A DNA stretch of 58,942 bases from a virus. Within the stretch, counting starts at the first letter, position 1. Every line of letters begins with the position of its first letter. The notes below the pieces were generated by a model, which was given only the letters and a program-made list of their open reading frames with translations, was not told where the DNA came from and made no database searches. Positions 37,704 to 48,500 of this stretch are shown piece after piece. Location: positions 1 to 58,942 of the IMG/VR virus record IMGVR_UViG_3300032284_001272; one strand, written 5' to 3'. Position numbers and translations under genes: made by a program.

Positions 37704-38113
37704 TGGCTAGTTTAGATGACATCCTCACTACCCAGAAAAACGGCGTTGTCGCGATCAACAACCTCGCGACCTACGCTGCGAATTACTATAACCTTAATCG
37801 CGGTACTGTAGTACCTCCTACAGCCGGAACTGTATCTACATCCGTACTCTACACCGTACCAACAGGTGTACAGTTTCAATTGCAAGAGTTGGATATTGTT
37901 AACACTGTTGCAACGGCAGGTACATTTACCGTTTACCTCGTACCATCTGGATCTACGCCCTCACAAGCGAACGCGCTATTTTACACCGCTCCTATTCCGG
38001 GATTTACAACTGTCCAATGGAAGGGAGAGCTTGCTTTGCCAGCCGGGTCAACAATCCAAGCGGCTACGTCCGCTACCACAATCACCATTAAGCTGGCGGG
38101 AGCTGCGGTATGA
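37703..38113 (+). CDS. Virion structural protein
   Basis: 136 residues. An N-terminal helix (LTTQKNGVVAINNLATYAAN) is followed by a beta-sandwich: LYTVPTGVQFQLQELDIVN, GTFTVYLVPSG, VQWKGELALPAGSTIQAAT, TITIKLAGAAV. This fold and order recur in phage tail-tip or decoration proteins. The start overlaps the hub stop. Confidence 0.75.
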   Translation: MASLDDILTTQKNGVVAINNLATYAANYYNLNRGTVVPPTAGTVSTSVLYTVPTGVQFQLQELDIVNTVATAGTFTVYLVPSGSTPSQANALFYTAPIPGFTTVQWKGELALPAGSTIQAATSATTITIKLAGAAV

Positions 38114-38892
38114 CGATCACGACTTACCCTAACTATACGATATCAAACACTGAAAACACATACTCCGCTCCGTGGTATATGCAAGTATCGCGCAACCTTG
38201 TGCCGGGCGCGTCAGTCGTTAATATTTACGGATATCAAAGTGCGCTCCCTAACTCCAGCGGCGCTACATATTATCCAGTATGGGACAATACAACGGTTTA
38301 CACATATCCTGTTTCAGCGACGACCATGTTGTTGTGGAGCAGTTCCGCTTCAGACACGAACGTCTCAGTTTTAATAAACGGTTTGGATTCAAGTTATAAT
38401 CCATTATCTGAAACCCTTGTTTTGACCAACGGAACAACTGGCGTAACGACCGTAAACAGTTATTTGAGGATCAACGGAATACAAATTGCGGGATCAAATA
38501 ATGCGGTTGGTACAATCAATCTTGGGAACGCGGGTAAAACAATTTACTATGCTGTGATTGTGGCGGGTAATGGGAAAAGCCAATCAACTATTTACACCGT
38601 CCCAAATGGATACACATTTTATTTGACGCGATCTAACGCATATTCAAGTTTGAATGGGAATACCGCAGGAAACTACGTCAATTATCGTGTTTTTACGCAA
38701 AATTCGTCTGGATTAATTCAAGTTTTGCTTCAGGCTCCATTTGTGAGTTCTTATCAAACATTACGCGTTTCCCCGCGAGGATATACTCAAAAAACCGACA
38801 TTCAGTGGCAAATCGCTGGGAACCCCGCTTCAGGCACCTCCTCTGTAGGGATCGGCGTGGAAGGCGTTTTGATCGCCAACACTGCTGCATAA
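38110..38892 (+). CDS. Virion structural protein
   Basis: 260 residues, beta-rich: VSRNLVPGASVVNIYGYQSA, TTVYTYPVSATTMLLWSSSA, LVLTNGTTGVTTVNSYLRING and a C-terminal DIQWQIAGNPASGTSSVGIG. Partly similar in style to the 410-residue product of 21534. The start overlaps the previous stop by 4 bases. Likely a tail-tip or distal tail protein. Confidence 0.7.
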   Translation: MTITTYPNYTISNTENTYSAPWYMQVSRNLVPGASVVNIYGYQSALPNSSGATYYPVWDNTTVYTYPVSATTMLLWSSSASDTNVSVLINGLDSSYNPLSETLVLTNGTTGVTTVNSYLRINGIQIAGSNNAVGTINLGNAGKTIYYAVIVAGNGKSQSTIYTVPNGYTFYLTRSNAYSSLNGNTAGNYVNYRVFTQNSSGLIQVLLQAPFVSSYQTLRVSPRGYTQKTDIQWQIAGNPASGTSSVGIGVEGVLIANTAA

Positions 38893-38903
38893 CGTAAAGT
38901 TAT

Positions 38904-38932
38904 TTGGTTGGCCTTCAAGCAAAAAATAGTAT
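38904..38932 (+). promoter_or_regulatory. Weak promoter candidate
   Basis: TTGGTT (38904-38909), 17 bp, TAGTAT (38927-38932), in the 65-base gap after a gene-dense stretch. Two GAACA sites 11 bp apart (38939, 38950) lie between it and the next ATG, echoing the island arrays. Confidence 0.35.
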
Positions 38933-38957
38933 AAGAAAGAACAAAAGGGGAACAAAT

Positions 38958-40352
38958 ATGCCTACACTAGACGATTACATGAATGACCAGAATGACCCGG
39001 GTTTAGGGTTTGATGGTGCAGAGGTTAGGTCGCCGTTAAATGGAACCCCAATGGGCATCCGTTCGCGTTCGCAACAGCAAATGCTTAGTCAACTTGGCAT
39101 TCAGGGCCAGCCACAGCGCACAGCCCCCGTCCTCCCACGCTTAAATCAGTTCCCCCCATCCTATATTGACAACAATTCTGCGGTTATCCGCGATGATTCA
39201 ACCGGGCCGAAGGCAATAGATTTTCAAAATGTATTGAAAAATGCGTTCGGTGAACAATCGCCCGGTGCCGTTAACCTTGGTGCTGGTCAACAGCTCCCAT
39301 CAAGGCCGCAGCCCCTACCTCCTGTACACCCCGGCTTCCGCCCGGGTGGGCAAGACACATATTCAGAACCGACTTATTCGGCCCCTCCCGAATTTCGTTC
39401 CGGTAGTCAGGATGCGGTTTACGAACCTATGCATGACAGGATCATGCCTCCTAGCCCAACACAGGCGGCACAAGAGGCGCAGCAGGATTTAAGGTCTGCT
39501 TCCGGCACATACACAGCGCCGTATGAACCCGCACAGGTTCAGCCACGCCACCCTATGACGGCTACCCCTAAAACGGCTCGCCCTGTCACAAGAACGCAGC
39601 CCGTGGACCCAAATGCAGGAATGCATAAGGTTTGGTACGACAAGAATATGCATCGCGTTGGTGTGGGTGATAGCGCCCCATCTGGTGTTGCTCCAGATTC
39701 GTTTGATTACGAACCCAACAACATGACCTTTATGCAGAGGCTTGTGAGAGGTGCGTTTGATACCCCTCAGAAGGCTGGCGGCGGTCCTATTGAGATGGCT
39801 CAGAAGTATGCTTCTGGAGGCTCTCCAGAGGCCCATAGCGGCATTATCAACATGGCTGTTGGGGGACGTACCGATCATATCCCAATGAACGTCCTAGAGG
39901 GTTCTTATGTCCTCCCAGCGGATATCGTGTCTGGGTTGGGTGAGGGGAATACCCTCGCTGGTGCCAAAATCGTGGACAATATGTTTAAGGGCGGTCCATT
40001 TGGGTCAACTCCCCCAGCGTCAAAGGCAAGTGTTGATTTCCCAGCACCGCGTTATCAATGGTCGATGGGGCAGGATCAAACTGACCCGTATGGAGTGTTT
40101 AAGAAAATTGAATCTCCCGCAGCAAAGAATGGTGGGGCGATTTACAAAGCCGTAGGTGGGGGGCTTTCCCAACGCGGTAAAATTCCGATTATTGCGGCTG
40201 GCGGGGAATACGTTGTTCACCCGGAAGTCGTTGAAAGGCTTGGTAATGGAGACATGAATAAAGGTCATGAGTATTTGGACAATTTCGTTAAATATGTGCG
40301 CAAACACACTGTGAAAACGCTTAACAAATTACCGCCGCCCAAGAAAAATTAA
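38958..40352 (+). CDS. GGR-motif virion protein with duplicated domain
   Basis: 464 residues from the ATG at 38958 (AGGGGAAC upstream). The first half is Pro/Gln rich and disordered. Two related domains follow. One is GGRTDHIPMNVLEGSYVLPA ... GEGNTLAGAKIVDNMF. The other is GKIPIIAAGGEYVVHPEVVE ... NGDMNKGHEYLDNFV. Both share the pattern IPxxxxxGxYVxxPxxVxxxGxGxxxxGxxxxDNxxK. The domain is common in podoviral virion proteins, function unknown. GGG/GGA linkers link it to the GGR-motif set. Confidence 0.7.
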   Translation: MPTLDDYMNDQNDPGLGFDGAEVRSPLNGTPMGIRSRSQQQMLSQLGIQGQPQRTAPVLPRLNQFPPSYIDNNSAVIRDDSTGPKAIDFQNVLKNAFGEQSPGAVNLGAGQQLPSRPQPLPPVHPGFRPGGQDTYSEPTYSAPPEFRSGSQDAVYEPMHDRIMPPSPTQAAQEAQQDLRSASGTYTAPYEPAQVQPRHPMTATPKTARPVTRTQPVDPNAGMHKVWYDKNMHRVGVGDSAPSGVAPDSFDYEPNNMTFMQRLVRGAFDTPQKAGGGPIEMAQKYASGGSPEAHSGIINMAVGGRTDHIPMNVLEGSYVLPADIVSGLGEGNTLAGAKIVDNMFKGGPFGSTPPASKASVDFPAPRYQWSMGQDQTDPYGVFKKIESPAAKNGGAIYKAVGGGLSQRGKIPIIAAGGEYVVHPEVVERLGNGDMNKGHEYLDNFVKYVRKHTVKTLNKLPPPKKN

Positions 40353-40449
40353 AGTTGAGCAAAATCACCATGCAATTTAATTGCCGCCGCACAATAAATA
40401 ACATACAGGATTTTATCCCGTACACAAGTGAAAAAATAACTGGAGCAGT

Positions 40450-40917
40450 GTGTTGACCGATTATAATGTCGAAATTGCTACCCCTGATGATGAAGACCTG
40501 ATCGTCGATATGTTTAAATTGATGCACGAAGAAAACGGCATCTTTGACATTTCAGAAGATAAGGTTCGCCAAATGGTGAGAATGGCGACCTCAAACAAAG
40601 GTGGCATTATTGGGATTATTAAAGGCGATGATTTTTTGGAAGGAATGATTTGCCTTATTATCGACCAGCTTTGGTATTCTGAAGAATGGTTTTTGAGTGA
40701 GCTTTTTAATTTTGTTCACCCTAATTTCCGCCGTTCTTCAAGGGTAAAATCTCTTTTGGCGTTTGCCAAAAAATGTTCGACTGAGGTTCACCTCCCCCTC
40801 TTAATTGGTGTCGTCAGCAATGAGCGCACAGAGGCAAAAGTGAAACTTTATGAAAGACAGTTCCCAAAAGCGGGTGCTTTCTTCATGTATAATGGCGACT
40901 ACGCAAGGATGAGCTAA
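40450..40917 (+). CDS. GNAT-like acetyltransferase
   Basis: 155 residues from a GTG (or TTG at 40453), with GGAG upstream. The pattern is GNAT-like: VEIATPDDEDLIVDMFKLMHE, GIIGIIKGDDFLEGMICLII, LFNFVHPNFRRSSRVKSLLAFAKK and a C-terminal LYERQFPKAGAFFMYNG. VHPNFRRS corresponds to the acetyl-CoA binding strand-helix region. Such genes appear between tail and ejection genes in podoviruses; the substrate is unknown. Confidence 0.75.
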   Translation: MLTDYNVEIATPDDEDLIVDMFKLMHEENGIFDISEDKVRQMVRMATSNKGGIIGIIKGDDFLEGMICLIIDQLWYSEEWFLSELFNFVHPNFRRSSRVKSLLAFAKKCSTEVHLPLLIGVVSNERTEAKVKLYERQFPKAGAFFMYNGDYARMS

Positions 40918-40918
40918 T

Positions 40919-43900
40919 ATGGGTAGTTTTTTAAGTGGCCTTTTTGGCGGCAGCAACAGCACATCCCAAACCACAACGAAAACGCCAAATTCGGCGGTTC
41001 TCGCTGATTACCTTGCTATGCTTAAGCAGGGTCAAACGTTATCTTCGCAACCTTATCCAGACTATACTCCATCCGCTGCAGCGGCAGCTCAGTCCAAATA
41101 CGACCCTAGCCTTGTCGCGGCTATGACACCGCAACAATATCAAGCTATGTCCGGGATGAATAACCTGCCCGGTTATTCACAACCATACATGCAAGCGGCA
41201 GCCGGGTTGGCGGGGTTGGCAGCATCCCCAATTGAGATGCAACAATTTTCCCCCGGGGCAGTAAATCAATACCTATCCCCATACATGCAGGACGTTATGG
41301 GTTCTGCTGTCGCGAACATTAATGAGACGAATGCCCAACAGCAACAACAAGTGTTGGGCAATACAATCGCTCGCGGCGCTTTCGGCGGAGATCGTGGATC
41401 TATCGCCCAATCGGAACTTGCCCGTCAGCAAAACCTCGCGAATAACGCGACATTGGCGAATATCGCGAATACGGGATATGGTCAGGCGCTTGGTGAATTT
41501 AATAACCAGCAGCAACAAAATATGCTGGCTCAATTGCAGTCTCGTGAACTTGCGGGCAATGCGGCTGGCCAATTTGCGAACATTGGTACGCAGGGTCAGA
41601 ACGCCTATTTGCAGGGATTGCAAGCGCAGTATGGCGCGGGAACGGCTCAGCAACAGCAAGAACAGGCAAGATTAAGCACCGCCTACCAGCAGTATTTGAA
41701 TCAACAGCAATACCCATACCAGCAGCTTAACTGGTATAGTGGATTGCTGAACGGAGCAGCAAGTGGCATGGGCGGCACAACAACCGCTCAAATTCCACAG
41801 CCTAGCCTCGCCAACCAGCTCATTGGCGGTATCGGCATGATTGGCGCGATGAACGGTAGTGGCAACAATTATTTCAATAGTGGGCTTAGCTCCCTTGGAA
41901 ATGTCGCAAGTTCAATTGGCAGCGGGATTAGTAGCGCCGCCAGCGGTGTGGGTAATTGGTTGAGCGGTCTTGGATTTGCTGAAGGTGGTCGCGTCGGCTA
42001 TGCTGACGGAGGATCGCCTACGATTACTCCTGATCAAGCTTATAAAAATTATGTGGCTTTGGCTCAGTCTGGAACAGCAACCCCATCTGAACTTGATGCC
42101 GCTTATCAACAGTATTTGTCTGTTGAGCAGAATTATGTAGCACCACCAACAGCTACACCTGCGGCTACCCCTACAACTCCACCAATGACAAAGAATCAGC
42201 AAAATATTGCGGATCAAGTCAATAAATTTGGCGCTGGAATTTCCTCTTTGTCTAGCGGCAATAATTATAATGGCGGGAATGGCGGTCGCGGTAATACTTC
42301 CATTGATAATGGTAATGCTGACCCAAGTTCTGGAAGCGTAAATTCTAACACCGTTAAAAACCCAGCTGATGCCGCTATTGGCCTCCCGGGAACTGGCGAT
42401 GTTGGGTCCGGCAACGCATCCAACCCAAGCTATGGCACAGGGCAGACAATTGGCGGACTTGTCGGCGGAACTGCTGGGTTGATTGGCGGCGGGATTCCGG
42501 GTGCTATCAATGGCTATAGGTTGGGAACAGAGGCTGCTGGATTTATCACTGGTCCTGAGACCCTCCCGACCCCAAGCTCCACATACTCTTACCCCGGTGC
42601 TGGCCAGCCTGAAACTCAAATTAACAATACCGGAAATGGAGTCATAACGGGTACTGAAAACCCGTTTAATGGCACCGTTCAAGCAAAATATAATTCCCTC
42701 TCACCTGATGTTGGCGTTCAACCAAATGCGCCTACAGCGGGAGTTCCAACTTCGGATTCATTAAAGCTTTTCAGCCAAATTGCCCAGCAGGAATCGGGAG
42801 CGCAACAATTTGATAAAAAAGGCAACCCAATAATTGATACTGTACCGGGTGCAAACGGTGAATATGCAATTGGGTTCTCTCAAATACAGCCATCAACTGC
42901 GGCTGCTGCTGCGGCTGCGGCTGGGCTTCCATTTGACGCTACGCGCCTTGCCACAGACCCTAATTACAATGCCGCTATTGGTCAGGCTTATACGTCACAA
43001 TTGGTAGATAAGTATAACGGGAATACAACTCTTGCAGCGGCAGCGTATAACGCTGGCGAAGGAAATGTTGCAAATGTGATTAAAATGTTTAACGGCGATT
43101 TGAATGCCGCCGCAAAATATGTGTCTGAAAGAGGTTACGTTAAGGAAGTTGCTGGTCAGCCTATTAGCCAACCTACAATTCAAGATTTCTCTCAAATCTC
43201 TCCGGCGCTGTCTGGACTTCAGCAAGGTAATATTATCACGCAATTGGGTGATACAGGGTTATCAAATCAACCGATTATGACTGCGCCAGAAAGTACTGGG
43301 GCACAACAAAACGCATCCTCAGATGTTTCTAACCCATACGGGTTTGCGAGCAACCTAAACGTTAATGGTTTAGGAGGGGTTACTATGGCGGATAGCAACC
43401 CTTCAGGTAGTGGATTAGTCACGGATCGAACCATGACGGCTCCGGCAGAAGCTGGGAATTATGGATTTGGATCATTTGGATTTAATGGACCTCAACCCAA
43501 CGGTGGAAATGATTTAGGTGGTAATAGCAATTATTCTGCTGCTGGAGGCCAAAATTCTCCATCGGAAAGCAGTGGTGGACCGGGCGGCGGAAGCAGTGGC
43601 GGATGGGGCAGCTACGGCATGAGTACAAACGATGGCGGTGCTAGCGTTGGTAGCTATGGTAATGATAGCAGCGGAAGTGATAGCAGCGGTAGCGGCGGTG
43701 AAAAGCGCGGCGGTCTTGTCACGCGTCATCACCACTACGACAGCGGTGGTGTTGTCGCTCCTTCAGCTATGCCACAGCAAATCTCATTACAGTATGGTAT
43801 GCCAACACAGGCAGACCTGAAACGTTTTGCTCAATCCATTATGGGCAGCGGGGCAGGTCAGAACAACGCACAGGCGGAAGCTTTGGCGGCAAGCGGTGTT

Positions 43901-45544
43901 GTGCCTCAACAACAAGCGTCTGGTGGCCGCATTCACAAGCAGGTCGCGGGGCCAGTCGTGTGGTCTGGCGGAGACATGATGCCGGATCAGTCTTTTATCC
44001 CAACTGGACCTGACGCAGTTTTGGAAGAGCCAAAATATCAGCCATCCGTAGAGGTTAAACCATCTGGTTTGATTAACCGTACCAGTGGTGCGTATGACCC
44101 TACTATGGGCGGCGCTCCTCCTCAAAAACAAGACCTCTTGGAGCATCCAGCGTCTTCGAGAACTGAACCAGTCATGCCTAAGATTGACCTTGCTCCAGCA
44201 AAGGGTCCGGAAGAGGATTGGTCTGTTGCACCTATTGAAGAAGAGCCAAAGAAAAAAGGCGTTCAAGTTGCTCAGAACGTGAACCCTAAGGTGATGTCTG
44301 ATGCTGAACCTCAAGGCCAGCTTGGCGTTATGAGGGCTGAAGATCCATATCGTCTTGCTGCGTTCCAAGCGTTTGCCCGTCTTGCTGGCACACCGGGTTC
44401 ATTCGGTGTCGGCATGGCTGCGGCTGCGGACCAGTATGCGAAGACACTTATGGCTGGTCAGGAAGCACAACGTAAGCAGTTTGAAACGCTCGCTACGGCT
44501 GGTGAAAAGGGCGCTCAAGCGGATTATCTCCGTACTCAGGCTATGATGGGCCGTATCTCTGATAAGGGATTTGGTAGCGTCATCTCTACTCAAATGCCAG
44601 ATGGAAGCATCAAACAAGAACGTGTTATTGTTCCCCCGGGTCAAGCAGTTACGGCTGGCGGTCAGGGTGAAGTATCAACGTCACTTGGTGGTGCTGGCAC
44701 TCCATCTGCAACACCTCCTCAGGCGTTTTCTCAAGGCCCGGCTGCTGGTGCTGCTGATCCTCAGGAAGCTCTATACAAGCAAGCCGCCCTTACCCCATAT
44801 ATCGCTCAAGATATTAATCAGGCTGCTATCAGTCCTGAAATTCAAGCGAAAAAATACACTGACTTTGACTCTGAAGCGCAAAAACTTGCGAACGCTTCAA
44901 GGCAAAACCAGAACACACTGTATAATCAAATCAAGGCTTTGTCTGCGATCCCTGATGATGGATTTATGAAAGCTGGAGCTGGCGCTAACGTTCGTTATTT
45001 GGCGGCGAATTATTTCAATCAAGTTATCCCCGGACTTGGGGCTACGCCTGATAATATCGCAAATGCTGAAGTTGCGAATAAAATCGCAAACTATACTGCG
45101 CAAAGCACAGGTAATGATGCGGCGGCGGTATGGAAAAATGCGCTCGCTAAGTCACAGCCGGGTATTGAGTTGCAGAAATCCACATCAAATGAATTGCTTG
45201 CTTCTGCCCTTGTAAATCAAAAGCGAGAAGTGGATCGCGGGACATTCTCCAACTGGTATGGCGGTCAGACCTATCAACATGGTGGATCTGGAAACTCCGT
45301 GTTTGATAAGATTAATCCACCCGCTTTGTATCAGCGCGACCAGTTAATATTCCAAGACATGATGAACAATAAGTCGAAGACGTTGCCTGACGTTAATAAT
45401 CCGTCGAAGCAGGTTCTTGAAAACCCTGTGACGGCGGTATTGAACGGAAGAATGACGCCAGCAGAATTTGATGCGTGGGCCGATAAGACATACGGATCAC
45501 GTTACGGAATTAAGAATCTGCACCTTAGTGACTACCTCCGTTAA
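40919..45544 (+). CDS. Giant ejection protein with lytic transglycosylase domain
   Basis: 1541 residues. A Gln/Ala-rich helical N-terminus (to about 285), a transmembrane-like Gly/Ser tract, GGR motifs (FAEGGRVGYADGGS, KRGGLVTRHHH, ASGGRIHKQVAG) and an SLT domain at about 612-730. In that domain IAQQESG carries the probable catalytic Glu, followed by AIGFSQIQPSTAA and AAYNAGEGNV. The C-terminal part is helical. It would be ejected with the DNA and cut peptidoglycan locally. It lies two bases after the acetyltransferase gene. Confidence 0.85.
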   Translation: MGSFLSGLFGGSNSTSQTTTKTPNSAVLADYLAMLKQGQTLSSQPYPDYTPSAAAAAQSKYDPSLVAAMTPQQYQAMSGMNNLPGYSQPYMQAAAGLAGLAASPIEMQQFSPGAVNQYLSPYMQDVMGSAVANINETNAQQQQQVLGNTIARGAFGGDRGSIAQSELARQQNLANNATLANIANTGYGQALGEFNNQQQQNMLAQLQSRELAGNAAGQFANIGTQGQNAYLQGLQAQYGAGTAQQQQEQARLSTAYQQYLNQQQYPYQQLNWYSGLLNGAASGMGGTTTAQIPQPSLANQLIGGIGMIGAMNGSGNNYFNSGLSSLGNVASSIGSGISSAASGVGNWLSGLGFAEGGRVGYADGGSPTITPDQAYKNYVALAQSGTATPSELDAAYQQYLSVEQNYVAPPTATPAATPTTPPMTKNQQNIADQVNKFGAGISSLSSGNNYNGGNGGRGNTSIDNGNADPSSGSVNSNTVKNPADAAIGLPGTGDVGSGNASNPSYGTGQTIGGLVGGTAGLIGGGIPGAINGYRLGTEAAGFITGPETLPTPSSTYSYPGAGQPETQINNTGNGVITGTENPFNGTVQAKYNSLSPDVGVQPNAPTAGVPTSDSLKLFSQIAQQESGAQQFDKKGNPIIDTVPGANGEYAIGFSQIQPSTAAAAAAAAGLPFDATRLATDPNYNAAIGQAYTSQLVDKYNGNTTLAAAAYNAGEGNVANVIKMFNGDLNAAAKYVSERGYVKEVAGQPISQPTIQDFSQISPALSGLQQGNIITQLGDTGLSNQPIMTAPESTGAQQNASSDVSNPYGFASNLNVNGLGGVTMADSNPSGSGLVTDRTMTAPAEAGNYGFGSFGFNGPQPNGGNDLGGNSNYSAAGGQNSPSESSGGPGGGSSGGWGSYGMSTNDGGASVGSYGNDSSGSDSSGSGGEKRGGLVTRHHHYDSGGVVAPSAMPQQISLQYGMPTQADLKRFAQSIMGSGAGQNNAQAEALAASGVVPQQQASGGRIHKQVAGPVVWSGGDMMPDQSFIPTGPDAVLEEPKYQPSVEVKPSGLINRTSGAYDPTMGGAPPQKQDLLEHPASSRTEPVMPKIDLAPAKGPEEDWSVAPIEEEPKKKGVQVAQNVNPKVMSDAEPQGQLGVMRAEDPYRLAAFQAFARLAGTPGSFGVGMAAAADQYAKTLMAGQEAQRKQFETLATAGEKGAQADYLRTQAMMGRISDKGFGSVISTQMPDGSIKQERVIVPPGQAVTAGGQGEVSTSLGGAGTPSATPPQAFSQGPAAGAADPQEALYKQAALTPYIAQDINQAAISPEIQAKKYTDFDSEAQKLANASRQNQNTLYNQIKALSAIPDDGFMKAGAGANVRYLAANYFNQVIPGLGATPDNIANAEVANKIANYTAQSTGNDAAAVWKNALAKSQPGIELQKSTSNELLASALVNQKREVDRGTFSNWYGGQTYQHGGSGNSVFDKINPPALYQRDQLIFQDMMNNKSKTLPDVNNPSKQVLENPVTAVLNGRMTPAEFDAWADKTYGSRYGIKNLHLSDYLR

Positions 45545-45555
45545 TAGAGGGCGAC

Positions 45556-48500
45556 ATGGCTGAAGCAAATTGGTCTGAAGTTTTTGGTGATACCCCCGGC
45601 CCAGATTTTGGGGATGAGAAACCGCAACAAAAAACAACGGATTGGGGCCAAGTATTTGGTGACAAGCCCGGCCCCACAGATACGTCTGAAACAGCTACTG
45701 CGAAGGACGAGTATGAAAAGCTTGTCCAGTCAAAGGAAGCGGAAGCTAACAAGATCATGAAGAGTCTTGGCGTTCAAGGTGCTATTGAGGCGGGTATACA
45801 AAGCACACCAATCGTCGGGCCTATTGTTCAGGGTATTGGCGCAACGGTAGGCGCTGCCCTGCCTGAAAGCCTTGGGTTCGCGACTGGTGACACTTACAGC
45901 AAAAGAAAAGAAGACCTCTACGCTCAGTTTGAAGCAATGCAACGAGCTGCGGAAAAACAACACCCATACGTTAAGGCGGGAACGGAAGTTGCGTCATCCC
46001 TTGTTTTACCAGCGGGTGGGATTTCTGCTGTTGGTGAAGCTGCTACAGGTTCTAAACTTCTTGGTCTTGGGCTAGAAGGCGCTACGTATGGCGGCGCTTC
46101 CGCCCTCGCTGAAAAAGCTGGGTCAAAGCCAGAGTCGGAGCAACAAGGGGTAGGGTCATCCGCCCTCCTTGGCGGCGAACTTGGCCTTGGGCTTGGCGCT
46201 GCTGGTGCAACAGTGGGTAAGGCTATTGAGAAGTTTGCCCCTGAATGGATGTCGGCTGTTGGCAATAAAGATGATTACCAAGTCAGTCAGCTTGCGAAAG
46301 CTTATGACAAGGACGTTAAAGCTGGCAACGTCAGTATGTCTTTTGATGACTGGATGGCGGCGCATAGTAATGGCCAACCAGTCAATTTGGCTGACCTTGG
46401 CGGTCCAAACGTTCAGAAATTCGTAACAAAAACATTTAAGAACCAGCCTGATCTTGCGGATCAATTCCGCGATACCCTTTTGGGTCGCTCACAAGACGCT
46501 TCTTCTCGATTTTCGGATTTTGCTCAAAGTTTGACTGATAGCGACCTTAATGCGTCACAAATAATTGATGAAGCAAAGCAGGAAGCTGTTAGGGCGCAAA
46601 GACAAGCTTATGCAGCCGCCTACGAGCCTGAAAATGGTTCCGGGACATGGAATCCTCAATGGAGTAGGTGGATCAATCTTCCTGAAGTGAAAAACGCTAT
46701 TATTAAAACAGAAGATGATCTGGTTAATGACGCGCAACACAGGAATTTGGACCCCAACGGGCGATTCCCTGAAATAAATCAAGTAAGAAGTCCATTTACT
46801 AGCGTTGATACGCCTAATGGTGGATTTAAACTTGTCATGAGCAGCCCACAGGCTGTGAACATGAAGTACATTGATTTTCTGCAACGCAACTTGAATGACG
46901 CGATTGATGCGGTTCCATCCAGTGCGCAAGGCGGCGTTAAAGATAGCCTTATCAATATTCGTAAAAAGATTATATCAGATGTCACTAATCCTGATAGCGA
47001 TTACTATAATGCCGCATATGCTAATGCATACAATTCTACGCCGCTATTCCGTGGGCAGACTGACGCTTTCTCATATGGGAAAAACCTTCTTTCAAGTATC
47101 CGAGATCCTGTAAAGGCTAGCCGTATCGCGAATGAAACTGGCATGATGACCGACGCGGAAAAAGATTTCGCGATGAAGGGTGTTATGTCCGATATGCTTG
47201 CGAAGGCGACGAAACCTGACGGTAGTTTGGACACAAGAAAATTGCAACAATACTTCATGCAAGGCAACCCACGCCAAGCGATGATGAATGCTTTTGGTGG
47301 GCAAAAATATGCAGATTTGAAGCGTTTCGTGGATGCTGAATCCGTTATGGCGGAAGCATACGCAAAATCCAGACAGCTTGGGAAAGTAACATCTACAGTT
47401 CCAAGGGATATGTCCACGTTGTTGAGTTATTTGTTTTTTGACAAATATGCTCTCGCGAAGGTTGTGGCTGATTACGGCAATAAATTTATGAGTGATCGTT
47501 ACGCCAAAAATATGGTGCAGCGTCTTATGTCTGATGACCCTCAGTCGATTCGATCCGCATATGATGACATCATCAACAACAAGCCAGTTCGCGGTGCATT
47601 CACCAATATGTTGAGCCGATTTGTCCCGGTCGCAGGGGGGCAAGCAGGCATACAACCCATGGGCAGACAGACACAGACAAACCCAGTTGAAGATTACGTG
47701 AACTCGCAGCTTCAAGCGGCGGGGATTAAACGTGCGTTTGGTGGTCGTGTCGCTTATAAAAAAGGAGGAAGGGTCGAGAAAGGAGAAGGTGGGTCTCTTT
47801 CTGAATTAGAACAATATATGCGTGATTTAATGGGGGATTACGGAGCAAAACGCGTTCAACGTGCTGCTGATGAGATTCCGGGTTTAGAAAAAATGTATAC
47901 TCCTGAAGCAATCAAAAAAGCTTTCGGAGAAAAAAATACTGTTCTCACTTCAATGCCGACAAAGAAATTTTTATCTTTTGCGCAGCCATTGGAAAATAAT
48001 GGTTATTATTACGAAGATGACCGTGGGAATAAACTTGACCAAGAGCAATACGTAAGGTTTTTAGCAGAAAAAGCTAAAACAACCGGGTTATATGATGTTC
48101 CTTATTTGGGCGTGAAAAACCTTGAAGAAAAAGGAAAAAAAATTGTTGCTGGCGCTCCTTATATTTACAAACATGAAGGAAGGCACCGAAACCTTGGGAT
48201 GTTAAGAGAAGGCATTCCGACGGGTTTGGCAAGAATTTTCCCGAACGAAGAAACAATGGTTAAAAACAAAATTGGGAAAAGATTAGAACATCCTGAGTTT
48301 GTTTCAAAAATGAATGATCTTATGGGGCCGTCACGTATGGTTTCCCCAGAAACATCTGTATCTTCATTTTCCAAAAATCCTGATATATTGCATTCTTTAC
48401 AAAAACAAGAAATGCCAGAATTTTATGAATCAGGTGGCCGTATCCATAAGGATGATGGTGGGGGTACAGACACAAGTGGTGGTCCGGGGTCAGCACCGGG

